From Streptomyces sp. WP-1 (lineage in GTDB: Bacteria > Actinomycetota > Actinomycetes > Streptomycetales > Streptomycetaceae), in NCBI RefSeq assembly GCF_030450125.1, contig NZ_CP123923.1, positions 744,001-808,000 of the forward strand: a stretch of DNA of 64,000 nt, given 5' to 3'. Positions 41,676-50,059 of the stretch are shown in pieces; position 1 is the first letter of the stretch, and each line of letters starts with the position of its first letter. The notes below the pieces were generated by a model. That model had not been told where the DNA came from. It saw only the letters and a list, made by a program, of their open reading frames with translations, and did no database searches. The position numbers and the translations under genes are program-made.

Positions 41676-43934
41676 GTGAGGGCAGCGGGGCGGTCGGGGC
41701 GGGTACGGATCTGGGACCGGGTCGCGGCATGGGATCCCGGGCTGCTCAGACTGACCGCGGGGCTGCGCACGGTCGTCTCGATCGCCCTGACCCTCGCCGT
41801 GCTCGCCGCGCTGGGCGCCCCGGTGGCCCTGCTGGTCGCCGGGGCCATCGCGGCGATGGTCGCGACGTTCGCGATCCGTGAGAAGCAACGCCACCAGCAG
41901 GCCCTCACGCTCGCGATCGGACTGCCGGTGGCGCTCGTCTCGGTCACCCTGGGCACGCTGCTGAGCCGGTACGTCGTCGCGGGTGACCTGTTCTTCGTCG
42001 CGCTCATGTTCAGCGCGGTCTACAGCCGCCGGTTCGGCGACCGGGGCCATGCCCTCGGGCTGATCGGCTTCCAGACGTACTTCCTCTCCCTGTTCGTGCA
42101 CGCCACCCCGGACCTGCTGCCGAAGCTGTACGGCGTCGTGGCGGTGGCGTTCGGCTGCGCCGCCCTGGCCCGGTTCGTGCTGCTGCCGCAGACCCCGGCG
42201 GGCACGCTGGACCGGCTGCGGCAGGCGTTCCGGGCCCGGCTCGCGCAGCTGATCGACACCCAGATCGAGCTGCTGGACGCGGGGCCCGAGGACGCGGAGA
42301 AGGTTCTGGAGGAGCTGCGCACCGGCACCGCGCGGCTGCACGAGACGGCGCTGCTGATCCAGGGCCGGCTGGACGACGGCACCTCCGACGAGACGACGGC
42401 CCGGCTGCTCCAGCGCCGGATCGCGGACGCCGAGATCGCCGCCGAGCGGCTCGGTCTGCTGCTGCTCACGGCCCGCAGCGCCGAGCGCACCGACACCCTC
42501 ACGCTGCATCTGCCGGGCGCCCCGCTGCCCTCGGGCGGCGAGCTGCCGGTGCGGGACGAGGCCGGGGCCGAGCTGCGCCGGGATCTCAAGGCGCTGCGGC
42601 TGCTGGCGCTGCGCCCGGCCGGCGAGGCCGCGGGCGTCGCGCTCGCGCAGGTGCGCAACCGGCTGCTCGGCTACCGCGAGGAGGAGAACCTGCCGCAGGC
42701 CGCCCCGGCCGTGCAGGACGTCTTCCGGGGCCTCGGTGAGACGGCGCGCGCCGCGCTGGGGCTGCGGCTCGCGCTCGACGGGCCGCAGGACGAGTCCGAG
42801 GACTCCCCCGCCACCGCCCGCTCGCGCGAGGAGCTGGACGCGGAGGACGCCGCGATCGAGGTCAGCGAGGAGACCGAGCCCGAGGAGACGGAGCCGGGTG
42901 GCCTGCGCCGGCCCACCACCCGGGCCGCCGTGCAGATCGCCGTCGGCTCCTCGCTGGCCATCGTCGGCGGCGAGCTGCTGTCCAGCCAGCGCTGGTACTG
43001 GGCGGTGCTGACCTGCTGGATCGTGTTCATCAACACCGCGTCCACCGGGGAGATCCTGGTCAAGGGCTACCGGCGGCTCCTCGGCACGGTGCTCGGCGTG
43101 ATCGCCGGTATCGGGCTCGCCGGGCTGGTCGGACACCACACCTGGACGGCGTTCGCGCTGGTGCTGCTGCTGGTGTTCGCGATGTTCTACACCGCGCCGC
43201 TGTCGTACACCCTGATGTCGTTCTTCGTGACGGCCGCGCTGGGGCTGCTGTACACGCTGCTCAACACCTACACCGCGGCCGTGCTGGTGCTGCGGATCGA
43301 GGAGACGGCGCTGGGCGCGGCCTGCGGGGTGATCGCGGCCGCGCTGGTGCTGCCGATCCACACGGACCGCAGGACGAACGAGCTGCTGGTGGAGGTCCTC
43401 GACCGGCTCGCGGAGGTCACCCGGGGCGCGGTCGACCAGCTCAGCGGCGGGTGGGGCGGCGATCTGGTGGAGCGGGCGCGGGAGTTGGACCAGGCGCTGG
43501 CGGATCTGCGCGCCGCCACCCAGCCGCTGACGCATCCGATCACCCCGATGCGGGCCCGGCGCGACACCGCCCGCTATGTGGTGGCGCTGCTGGAGACCTG
43601 CGCCTACCACGGGCGGTCCCTCGCGGCGACGGCGGAGCTGCTGCCCACGCATCCCTCGATCGCGGCGGACCCCCGGCTGCGCGGGGCGGGCGCGCGGATC
43701 GTGCGGAACATCGAGACGATCGCCGCGCAGGTGGCGGACCCGCGTGCGGACGGGGAGATCGAGACCGGCCCCAGCATCGCCTCGATGCTGGAGCCGGGAA
43801 CTCTGCGTACGCCGCGCTACGGCCGGGTCACCGACCGGGTGCTGCGACATCTGCAACGCCTCGACGAGGCGGTCTCCGGTCTCGCCCGCCCGCTGGGGCT
43901 GCGGCCGGAGGCGGTGCCCGCGAAGCAGCGGTGA
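41676..43934 (+). CDS. FUSC-family inner membrane transporter-like protein
   Basis: GTG 41676 follows GGAGAG. The 752-residue protein has an N-terminal membrane block (about residues 20-140, four to six helices), a long cytoplasmic helical region (about 150-405, rich in Glu, Leu and Arg) and a second membrane block (about 410-560, including WYWAVLTCWIVFINTASTGE). This is the FUSC fold of aromatic-acid exporters and fusaric-acid resistance proteins. No partner membrane-fusion protein is present. The substrate is unknown. It converges on the sigma factor gene. Confidence 0.88.
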   Translation: MRAAGRSGRVRIWDRVAAWDPGLLRLTAGLRTVVSIALTLAVLAALGAPVALLVAGAIAAMVATFAIREKQRHQQALTLAIGLPVALVSVTLGTLLSRYVVAGDLFFVALMFSAVYSRRFGDRGHALGLIGFQTYFLSLFVHATPDLLPKLYGVVAVAFGCAALARFVLLPQTPAGTLDRLRQAFRARLAQLIDTQIELLDAGPEDAEKVLEELRTGTARLHETALLIQGRLDDGTSDETTARLLQRRIADAEIAAERLGLLLLTARSAERTDTLTLHLPGAPLPSGGELPVRDEAGAELRRDLKALRLLALRPAGEAAGVALAQVRNRLLGYREEENLPQAAPAVQDVFRGLGETARAALGLRLALDGPQDESEDSPATARSREELDAEDAAIEVSEETEPEETEPGGLRRPTTRAAVQIAVGSSLAIVGGELLSSQRWYWAVLTCWIVFINTASTGEILVKGYRRLLGTVLGVIAGIGLAGLVGHHTWTAFALVLLLVFAMFYTAPLSYTLMSFFVTAALGLLYTLLNTYTAAVLVLRIEETALGAACGVIAAALVLPIHTDRRTNELLVEVLDRLAEVTRGAVDQLSGGWGGDLVERARELDQALADLRAATQPLTHPITPMRARRDTARYVVALLETCAYHGRSLAATAELLPTHPSIAADPRLRGAGARIVRNIETIAAQVADPRADGEIETGPSIASMLEPGTLRTPRYGRVTDRVLRHLQRLDEAVSGLARPLGLRPEAVPAKQR

Positions 43935-43968
43935 CGGGTCGCCCGGCGGACGCCGGATCGGCGGGCGC

Positions 43969-44808
43969 TCACTCGGCGCCGCCGGAACGGCGGCCCACCG
44001 CCTCGTCGCGGACACGGGCGCAGCTGCGGCTGATCAGCCGGGAGACATGCATCTGCGAGATGCCCAGCTGATCGGCGATGCGGCTCTGCGTCATGTCCTC
44101 GAAGAAGCGCATGTAGAGGATGGCCCGCTCCCGCTCGGGCAGCCGGCGCAGCCCCTCCTTGGCGGCCTCCCGGTCCACCACGACGTCGTACGACGTGTCG
44201 GTGGCACCCAGGGTGTCGGCGAGGCTGTAGCCGTCGTCGCCACTGGCCAGTTCGGCGTCGAGGGAGAGCGTGCTGAAGCTCTCCAGCGCCTCCAGGCCCG
44301 CGGCGACCTCCTCCTCGGTGAGCCCGGTGTGGGCGGCGATCGCGGCGTTGGTGGGTTCGGGGCTGCCCGGGTTCTGGGTCAGCTCGCGGCGGGCCACGCG
44401 CACCCGGTTGCGCAGTTCCTGTACCCGGCGGGGCACGCGCAGCGCCCACATCCGGTCCCGGAAGTGGCGCTTGACCTCGCCGGTGATGGTCGGCACGGCG
44501 TAACTCTCGAACGCGCCGCGCGAGGGGTCGTACCGATCGACGGCCTTGACCAGGCCCAGCGCCGCCACCTGGCGCAGATCCTCCACGGACTCGCCGCGGT
44601 CGCGGAACCGGCCGGCGATACGGTGCGCCATGGGGAGCCAGGCGTTGACCAGTTCATCGCGTACGGCGTCCCGCTCGGGACCCTCTTCCAGGTCGGCGAG
44701 CCGGGTGAACAGTTCCGCGGTCTCCGGGGCGTCGTCATGGCTCCGGCGCGCGGTGTGGGTGGCGGGGTCGGGCGTGCCGGGACGGCCTGTCGACATATCG
44801 GTCAGCAT
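43969..44808 (-). CDS. SigF/SigB-family RNA polymerase sigma factor (second copy)
   Basis: ATG 44808 follows AGGAG by eight bases; an in-frame start at 44841 lacks a site. The 279-residue protein has region 2 (ESVEDLRQVAALGLVKAVDRY, FESYAVPTITGEVKRHFRDR), region 3 (IAAHTGLTEEEVAAGLEALES) and region 4 (LPERERAILYMRFFEDMTQS, then IADQLGISQMHVSRLIS). It is clearly paralogous to the sigma gene at 25027. Unlike that copy it has an RsbW-like gene 284 bp upstream on the same strand, a likely but unproven regulator. A small hairpin lies at 44844-44861. Confidence 0.94.
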   Translation of the reverse strand: MLTDMSTGRPGTPDPATHTARRSHDDAPETAELFTRLADLEEGPERDAVRDELVNAWLPMAHRIAGRFRDRGESVEDLRQVAALGLVKAVDRYDPSRGAFESYAVPTITGEVKRHFRDRMWALRVPRRVQELRNRVRVARRELTQNPGSPEPTNAAIAAHTGLTEEEVAAGLEALESFSTLSLDAELASGDDGYSLADTLGATDTSYDVVVDREAAKEGLRRLPERERAILYMRFFEDMTQSRIADQLGISQMHVSRLISRSCARVRDEAVGRRSGGAE

Positions 44809-44843
44809 GCGGAATCGCTCCTGAACGTGGTGTCTGGGCACGG

Positions 44844-44861
44844 CCGGAATGGGGATTCCGG
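44844..44861 (-). promoter_or_regulatory. hairpin in the leader of the second sigF-like gene
   Basis: CCGGAAT and ATTCCGG are exact complements around GGGG, ending 36 bp before the sigma factor start. It may be a regulator site or leader structure. The remaining gap to 45092 shows no gene. Confidence 0.4.
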
Positions 44862-45092
44862 TCCAAGCCCGAACGGTGCTTGTCAGGTTCGCCGCGGGTA
44901 TGCCGGGGCCCGCCCGGAGGGGGCCCCAACGGTCGGTTCACCCGCTGGGCTTGCGCCTCCGGTCCGAAGCACGAGATTCCGCCTGCCCGCTGCCCCGGAG
45001 GGCAAACACCCTTGTCGGAAGGAATCCGGTGGACGGGGTGAAACCCGAGGTCAGGGGGGTGTCGAAGGGATAAGTGGGGGTGCTCGGGCGGC

Positions 45093-45509
45093 TCACGCCA
45101 GCGGGACCACCGCGGTGATGCGCTTGCCGCCGCAGGGCAGCTCGCTGACCCGGACGTCACGGGCGAGGTGGCAGACGATCGGCCAGCCCCGGCCGTGGCA
45201 CTGGGCGTGGCCGGGCGGGGAGGTCCGCGCGACCGGGAGTTCGGTGCTGTGGTCGCTGACCGAGACGCGGACACCGGCGGAGTCGACGTCGACGTCGAAA
45301 CCGGTGATGCCGCCGCCGTGCACGATCGCGTTGGTGGTGAGTTCGGAGGCGACCAGGAGGGCATCGTCCATGGCCCCCGGGCCGAGCCGCTGATGACGGG
45401 CCCGGCAGCGTTCGGCGACCACGCGCCGTACGGTGCGACGGGCGTCGGCCGGGCGGCACGGCGGCCTCGGCCGGGCCTCGTCGACGGGTATGGAGTACGT
45501 TTCTGGCAT
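45093..45509 (-). CDS. RsbW-like ATP-binding protein upstream of sigma factor gene
   Basis: ATG 45509 follows GGGAGGGAAGGG. The 138-residue protein has a GHKL ATPase fold with N box ALLVASELTTNAIVHG (Asn retained), a G1-like VSDHSTELPVART, and a lid region CHGRGWPIVCHLARDV. It resembles anti-sigma kinases of the RsbW/SpoIIAB type that are very numerous in Streptomyces. Its position before the sigF-like gene on the same strand mirrors rsbW-sigB order, but the 284-bp gap and absence of a STAS gene weaken this. Cytoplasmic. Confidence 0.83.
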   Translation of the reverse strand: MPETYSIPVDEARPRPPCRPADARRTVRRVVAERCRARHQRLGPGAMDDALLVASELTTNAIVHGGGITGFDVDVDSAGVRVSVSDHSTELPVARTSPPGHAQCHGRGWPIVCHLARDVRVSELPCGGKRITAVVPLA

Positions 45510-45632
45510 CCCTTCCCTCCCTGGGCGGTGCCGGCGTCGCGCTCTCTCCCCTTTCGGCTGACCACCGGCGGCGCCCTCAAACACGCTGGGTACGGAAGTC
45601 ATCACCGGGCCCGGACGGGGTACCCGCCCCAC

Positions 45633-45887
45633 ATGAGCGATGTCGTGGACGCGGACGAACTGCTGCGACGCATCCGGCGGGGCAGGGACCGCGCGGCCGA
45701 GGAGCAGGCACGCTGGACGGACCGCGCGGGGCGCCTCGCGGCGACCGAGCCGGACGGCGCCCGGGACGCCGCGGCCAGTGCCAGGGCGTACGAGGCCGTG
45801 CTGCGGGTGCTGGACGAGATCGTGCGGCCGGGCGCGCATCCGGCGGCGAACCCCGCGGAGGAGGACGGCGTGAGACGGACTATTTAG
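45633..45887 (+). CDS. small hypothetical helical protein
   Basis: ATG 45633 opens 84 residues, mostly charged helix: DADELLRRIRRGRDRAAEEQ, then ARAYEAVLRVLDEIVRPG. No motif, signal or membrane segment is present. G/C bias at third positions supports coding up to the last codons, where the sequence becomes AT-rich and the frame ends VRRTI. The AT-rich island at 45880 may have replaced the original gene end. No function can be given. Confidence 0.55.
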   Translation: MSDVVDADELLRRIRRGRDRAAEEQARWTDRAGRLAATEPDGARDAAASARAYEAVLRVLDEIVRPGAHPAANPAEEDGVRRTI

Positions 45888-45984
45888 ATCAGTGTCCGAT
45901 TACCAGAACAGCCCTCAAATGGTTTATCGTTCATCCATACGTGATGGCGGCAGGGCCTCGGAGCCCGCCGTGTCACCCTCAGCG
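45878..45984 (+). ncRNA. AT-rich island, candidate small RNA or leader ahead of an intrinsic terminator
   Basis: From about 45878 to 45945 the sequence is much richer in A/T than its surroundings (for example CTCAAATGGTTTATCGTTCA). It is followed by a hairpin-forming stretch GGCGG...GAGCCCGCC at about 45946-45970 and then a T-tailed terminator. The layout suggests a short rightward transcript, but no promoter is certain. On the other strand a 16-codon frame is open. Not a tRNA: no T-loop or acceptor pairing was found. Confidence 0.35.
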
Positions 45985-46018
45985 GCCCTGGCTTCCCCCG
46001 TCCAGCCAGGGCTTTTTT
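45985..46018 (+). terminator. intrinsic terminator with six-T tail
   Basis: GCCCTGGC (45985-45992) and GCCAGGGC (46005-46012) form an 8-bp stem with a 12-base loop, followed directly by TTTTTT (46013-46018). T-tailed intrinsic terminators are uncommon in such G/C-rich genomes. It ends rightward transcription before the cNMP-binding gene. Confidence 0.85.
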
Positions 46019-46165
46019 CTGCCCGGACGACGGCCGGCGGAAAGAAATCCGCTTCCTTCGAGGTGCCCTGCCCGCCGCCAGCGGATGAAATGGGTGTACG
46101 CAACGCACCGGCCCCCACACGAGGCACCGCAGCACCCGAACCGTCGCCGGCGAGGAGCCCGCGCC

Positions 46166-46621
46166 ATGACCAAAGCGATAAAACTGCTGACCGCCCTGCC
46201 CCAGGCGCAGCGCGAACGCCTGATGGAGCTGGCCAAGGAGGTGTCCTTCCCGGAGGACAGCCGCATCTTCGAGGCGGGCGGCACGGCCGACCGGTTCTGG
46301 GTGATCCGCTCCGGCGCGGTCCATCTGGACCAGCAGGTCACCTCGCGGCAGCGGGTCACCGTGGCCACGCTCGGCGCGGGCGACCTGCTGGGGTGGTCCT
46401 GGCTCTTCCCGCCGTACCAGTGGGACTTCGGCTCGGTGGCCTTCAGCAACGTACGAGCCTACGAGTTCGACGGGCCCTCGGTGCTCGCGCTGTGCGTGGA
46501 GGATCCGCTGCTCGGGCTGTCCCTGGTGCGCTCGGTGGCCGAGATCCTCGCCCACCGTCTGGAGACCACCCGCGGCAAGCTGATGGACCAGTACGCGCTC
46601 GGCCGCCGCAGCCCGCTGTAG
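46166..46621 (+). CDS. cyclic nucleotide-binding domain protein (Crp/Fnr-like sensor without HTH)
   Basis: ATG 46166 follows GAGGAG. The 151-residue product is a single cNMP-binding beta-roll: PEDSRIFEAGGTADRFWVIR, GAVHLDQQVTSRQRVTVATL, GAGDLLGWSWLFPPYQW, then an amphipathic helix ending EILAHRLETTRGKLMD. There is no C-terminal DNA-binding helix-turn-helix, so it is not a regular Crp protein. The usual cAMP-binding RxS motif is not seen, and the aromatic GWSWLFPPYQW stretch is distinctive. It may sense another small molecule or interact with another protein. It is a single gene. Confidence 0.85.
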   Translation: MTKAIKLLTALPQAQRERLMELAKEVSFPEDSRIFEAGGTADRFWVIRSGAVHLDQQVTSRQRVTVATLGAGDLLGWSWLFPPYQWDFGSVAFSNVRAYEFDGPSVLALCVEDPLLGLSLVRSVAEILAHRLETTRGKLMDQYALGRRSPL

Positions 46622-46650
46622 ATCACGGGCGCGGCGGCCTGCGCGCTTCC

Positions 46651-47949
46651 TCAGATCCGGTAGCGCCGCAGCGCGGGCACCATCGCCGCCAGCGCCAGCA
46701 TCAGTACGACGACCAGCGCACCGCCGCCCGCCACCGCCGCGCGCGGCCCGAACACGGCGCCGGCGGTGCCGTGCAGCACGTCCGCGAGGCGGGGGCCGCC
46801 GGCCACCACGACCGTGAACACGCCCTGCATCCGGCCGCGCATCTCGTCGGTCGCGGCGGACAGCAGGATCGCGCCGCGGAACACCATCGAGACCATGTCG
46901 GCGACACCGGCCACGGCGAGGAAGGCGAGGGCGATCCAGAGGTTGCCGCTGAGCCCGAACCCGGCGATGGCCACGCCCCAGGCGACGACCGCGCCGATGA
47001 CCATCCAGCCGTGCCGCCGGGCGCGGGAGAACACGCCCGAGAACAGGCCGCCGAGCACCGCGCCGACCGGGATGCCCGCGAACAGCACACCGAGCGCGAG
47101 GCCCGAGCCCCAGGAGTGGTACGTCTGCGCGGCCAGCTGCGGGAACAGGGCGCGGGGCATGCCGAACACCATGGCGACGATGTCGGCGAGGAAGGACAGC
47201 AGCAGCACCTTGTGCCGGGATATGTACCGGAAGCCCTCGGCTATCTCGCGCACCCCGGCGCGGCGCGTGGGGGCGTCGCCGAGCGGGGGCAGCGCGGGCA
47301 GCCGGAAGACGGCCCACACGGTGACGCACAGCGCGAGGGCGTCGATGAGGTACAGCTCGGGCAGGCCGATGACCGGGATGAGCACACCGGCGAGCAGCGG
47401 GCCCGCCACCAGGCCGGTCTGCATCACGGTGGAGCTGAGCGCGTTGGCCGCGGGCAGTTCCGCGGCCGGGACCAGCCGCGCGATGGAGGCGTTGCGGGCC
47501 GGGGAGTTGAGGCCGAAGAACGCCTGCTGGAGCGCGAGCAGCACCATCAGGACCACGACGGAGTCCAGCTTGGTCGCGGCCTGCGCCCAGAACAGCAGCG
47601 AGGTGACCGCGATCCCGATGTTGGTCCACAGCAGCAGCTTGCGCCGGTCCACGGTGTCCGCGACCGCGCCGCCCCACAGCGCGAACAGCACCATGGGCAC
47701 GAGCCCGGCGAGGCTGGCGTAGCCGACCCAGGCGGAGGAGTGCGTGATGTCGTAGATCTGCTTGGGCACGGCGACGGCGGTGAGCTGGCTGCCGACGGAC
47801 GTCACGATGGTGGAGGACCACAGGCGCCGGTAGGCGGGGATGCGCAGCGGGCGGGTGTCCATGGCCCAGCGGCGCCAGCCGCGGTGGGGCGGGGGCGCGG
47901 CCGCGGGGGCGTCGTCGCCGGTCTCGGTACTGCTCTCGCTGGTGTTCAC
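46651..47949 (-). CDS. MFS transporter (EntS/multidrug exporter-like)
   Basis: GTG 47949 opens a 432-residue protein. After a 45-residue hydrophilic tail come about eleven or twelve transmembrane helices. The motif between helices 2 and 3 reads GGAVADTVDRRKLLLWTN, matching the MFS signature GxxxDxxxRRk. ALQQAFFGLNSPARNASIARLV fits the EntS/YfiS exporter branch. The substrate is unknown. The upstream gap (47950-48068) is AT-rich and probably holds its promoter. It converges on the cNMP-binding gene. Confidence 0.92.
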   Translation of the reverse strand: MNTSESSTETGDDAPAAAPPPHRGWRRWAMDTRPLRIPAYRRLWSSTIVTSVGSQLTAVAVPKQIYDITHSSAWVGYASLAGLVPMVLFALWGGAVADTVDRRKLLLWTNIGIAVTSLLFWAQAATKLDSVVVLMVLLALQQAFFGLNSPARNASIARLVPAAELPAANALSSTVMQTGLVAGPLLAGVLIPVIGLPELYLIDALALCVTVWAVFRLPALPPLGDAPTRRAGVREIAEGFRYISRHKVLLLSFLADIVAMVFGMPRALFPQLAAQTYHSWGSGLALGVLFAGIPVGAVLGGLFSGVFSRARRHGWMVIGAVVAWGVAIAGFGLSGNLWIALAFLAVAGVADMVSMVFRGAILLSAATDEMRGRMQGVFTVVVAGGPRLADVLHGTAGAVFGPRAAVAGGGALVVVLMLALAAMVPALRRYRI

Positions 47950-48068
47950 GGATGTCCTGGTTGCTCGTTACATCTTTTCGATTCGAGAGCCTAACTATCT
48001 CATCGCACCGGCGGGAGAACGTCTCGGTCCGGAAGACCGGGCCCGGCCACCGGTCCCGGCTTCCGGTC

Positions 48069-48689
48069 TCAGCCCTCGGCGAGCAGCGAGACGCCGAGGA
48101 CGAGCATGGTGAGGGCGACCAGGCCGTCCAGGACGCGCCAGGCGCCGGGGCGGGCCAGAAAGCGGCCGAGCAGCCGGGCGCCGAAGCCCAGCGCGGTGAA
48201 CCAGCACAGGCTGGCGAACGCGGCCCCGAGCCCGAACGTCCAGCGCAGCGGGCCCCGGTCGGCGGCGAGCGAGCCCAGCAGGAAGACGGTGTCCAGGTAG
48301 ACGTGCGGATTGAGCCAGGTCATGGCGAGGCAGGTGAGCACGGCCCGGCGCGGCGACCCAGCCGCCCCGCCCGCCGCGGTCAGTGCGGACCCGGCCGGCC
48401 GTACGACGCGGCGGGCGGCCAGCACGCCGTAGCAGAGCAGGAAGACGCCGCCGACGATGCCGACCGCCCGCACCACGCCCGGCCAGGCCACCACCACCGC
48501 GCCGACGCCGCCCACGCCGAGCGCGATGAGCAGCGCGTCGGACAGGGCGCAGATGCCGACCACGGCGAGTACGGCGTCGCGGCGCACCCCCTGGCGCAGG
48601 ACGAAGGCGTTCTGGGCGCCGATGGCGACGATCAGGGAGAGGCCGGTGCCGAAGCCGGCGACCGCGGCGGTCAGGGCGGTGTGGTTCAT
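48069..48689 (-). CDS. LysE/ArgO family amino acid exporter
   Basis: The 206-residue protein has six predicted transmembrane helices and the family start GTGLSLIVAIGAQNAFVLRQG, with the conserved NPHVYLDTVFLLG segment. It exports basic amino acids such as lysine or arginine in relatives. It is divergent from a LysR regulator (48759) over a 69-bp spacer, the classical LysE-LysG or ArgO-ArgP arrangement. It is probably activated when the amino acid accumulates. Confidence 0.93.
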   Translation of the reverse strand: MNHTALTAAVAGFGTGLSLIVAIGAQNAFVLRQGVRRDAVLAVVGICALSDALLIALGVGGVGAVVVAWPGVVRAVGIVGGVFLLCYGVLAARRVVRPAGSALTAAGGAAGSPRRAVLTCLAMTWLNPHVYLDTVFLLGSLAADRGPLRWTFGLGAAFASLCWFTALGFGARLLGRFLARPGAWRVLDGLVALTMLVLGVSLLAEG

Positions 48690-48726
48690 GGCTCGAAGCT
48701 AAGGACACCTGGGCTCTCAAGTACAG

Positions 48727-48750
48727 CTAAAGATTCTTACGTATCCTTAG
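48727..48750. promoter_or_regulatory. LysR-type operator between exporter and regulator
   Basis: CTAAAGAT (48727-48734) and ATCCTTAG (48743-48750) are complementary at seven of eight positions around an 8-bp spacer, in an AT-rich divergent region of 69 bp. It is the natural binding site for the LysR protein encoded at 48759. Confidence 0.6.
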
Positions 48751-48758
48751 CGCTCGTG

Positions 48759-49640
48759 ATGGACCTTCCCCTGGATCAGGTGCGGACGCTGCTCGCGGTG
48801 GTGGACGAGGGCACCTTCGACGCGGCGGCCGCCGCCCTGCATGTGACGCCGTCGGCGGTGAGCCAGCGGGTCAAGGCCCTCGAACAGCGCACCGGCCGGG
48901 TGCTGCTCCAGCGCACCAAGCCGGTCCGGCCCACGGAGTCGGGCGCGGTGCTGGTGCGCTACGCCCGTCAGCTCGCCCGGCTGGAGCGGGACGCGTGGGG
49001 CGAGCTGGGGCTCAGCGGCGCCGGGGAGCCCACCCGGGTCTCGGTCGCGGTGAACGCGGACTCGCTGGCGACCTGGTTCCTGCCCGCGCTGAGCCGGGCG
49101 CCGGGGCTCTGCTTCGAGCTGCACCGCGAGGACGAGGGGCATACGGCGGTCCTGCTGCGCGAGGGACTGGTGATGGCGGCGGTGACCTCCTCGCCGGACC
49201 CGGTCCCGGGCTGCACGGCGCGGCCGCTCGGCCGGATGCGCTATCTCCCGGTCGCGGAACCGGAGTTCGCCCGCACCAGGGTCGCCGGGCGCCCCCTGCC
49301 GGACGCCCTCGCCACGGAGCCCGTGATCGTCTTCGACCGCAAGGACGACTTCCAGGACGGCTATGTCCGCCGGCTCGGCGGCACCTCGGCCGCCCCGCTG
49401 CGCCACTATGTGCCCACCTCGGAGGGCTTCCTCGACGCCGTCGCGGCGGGCCTCGGCTGGGGCATGGTCCCGGAGGTCCAGGCCGGCCCCCTGCTGGCCG
49501 ACGGCCGGCTGGCCCTGCTCGCGCCCGGCGAGTGGATGGACGTCACCCTGTACTGGCAGCAGTGGAGGCTCGACTCCCCCGCGCTGGCGGCACTGGCCGC
49601 GGCGGTGACGGCAACTGCGGCGGCGGCACTGCGGAGTTGA
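48759..49640 (+). CDS. LysR-family regulator, ArgP/LysG type
   Basis: From ATG 48759 (GTG 48756 is possible) the product has 293 residues. The N-terminal HTH reads FDAAAAALHVTPSAVSQRVK with the typical ALEQRTGRVLLQRTKPV. The effector domain includes RVSVAVNADSLATWFLPAL and FLDAVAAGLGWGMVPEVQA, both usual in ArgP/LysG. It should activate the divergent LysE-type exporter in response to lysine or arginine. The leader is very short, so the regulator mRNA may be nearly leaderless. Confidence 0.93.
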   Translation: MDLPLDQVRTLLAVVDEGTFDAAAAALHVTPSAVSQRVKALEQRTGRVLLQRTKPVRPTESGAVLVRYARQLARLERDAWGELGLSGAGEPTRVSVAVNADSLATWFLPALSRAPGLCFELHREDEGHTAVLLREGLVMAAVTSSPDPVPGCTARPLGRMRYLPVAEPEFARTRVAGRPLPDALATEPVIVFDRKDDFQDGYVRRLGGTSAAPLRHYVPTSEGFLDAVAAGLGWGMVPEVQAGPLLADGRLALLAPGEWMDVTLYWQQWRLDSPALAALAAAVTATAAAALRS

Positions 49641-49739
49641 GGCCGGGCCGTTTCACAGCGCCGTGACCGGTGACCCGCATACGGCAGAACGACTTCGGCA
49701 GAACGCGGACGACTCCCGATCCACACCAAGGAGACTCCC

Positions 49740-49991
49740 ATGGAGAACTGGCGCGAAGAAGCAGCGTGCCGTTACGAGGACCCCGATCTGTTCTTCCCGA
49801 TCGGCAGTACCGGGCCCGCGCAGGTGCAGGCCGAGCAGGCCAAGCGGGTGTGCGAGCGGTGCCCGGTCCGACAGCAGTGCCTGGACTGGGCGTTGGACAC
49901 CGGTCAGGCCATCGGTGTCTGGGGCGGCACCACCGAACTGGAACGCCGCAAGCTGCGCCGCCGGGCCCGCTCCCACTCCCGCTCGGGCTGA
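49740..49991 (+). CDS. WhiB-family iron-sulfur transcription regulator
   Basis: ATG 49740 follows AAGGAG. The 83-residue protein has four cluster-binding Cys (10, 38, 41 and 47) in the pattern C-X27-CxxC-X5-C, the turn GVWGG and the basic tail ERRKLRRRARS. The start ENWREEAACRYEDPDLFFPIG is like WhiB1/WblE. These bind [4Fe-4S], sense NO or redox state and interact with the primary sigma factor. It is monocistronic, between the LysR regulator and the two-component system. Confidence 0.95.
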   Translation: MENWREEAACRYEDPDLFFPIGSTGPAQVQAEQAKRVCERCPVRQQCLDWALDTGQAIGVWGGTTELERRKLRRRARSHSRSG

Positions 49992-50059
49992 ACCGGCGTG
50001 ACGACAAGGGCCTTCGCGGGGCCGGGGTGCACCCGGACTCGGAGCAGTTCGAGCCCGCC

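Noticed and set aside
45878..45984. tRNA or 16-codon minus-strand peptide in the AT-rich island
   Set aside because: No cloverleaf pairing or T-loop was found, and the short frame has no ribosome binding site or known match.
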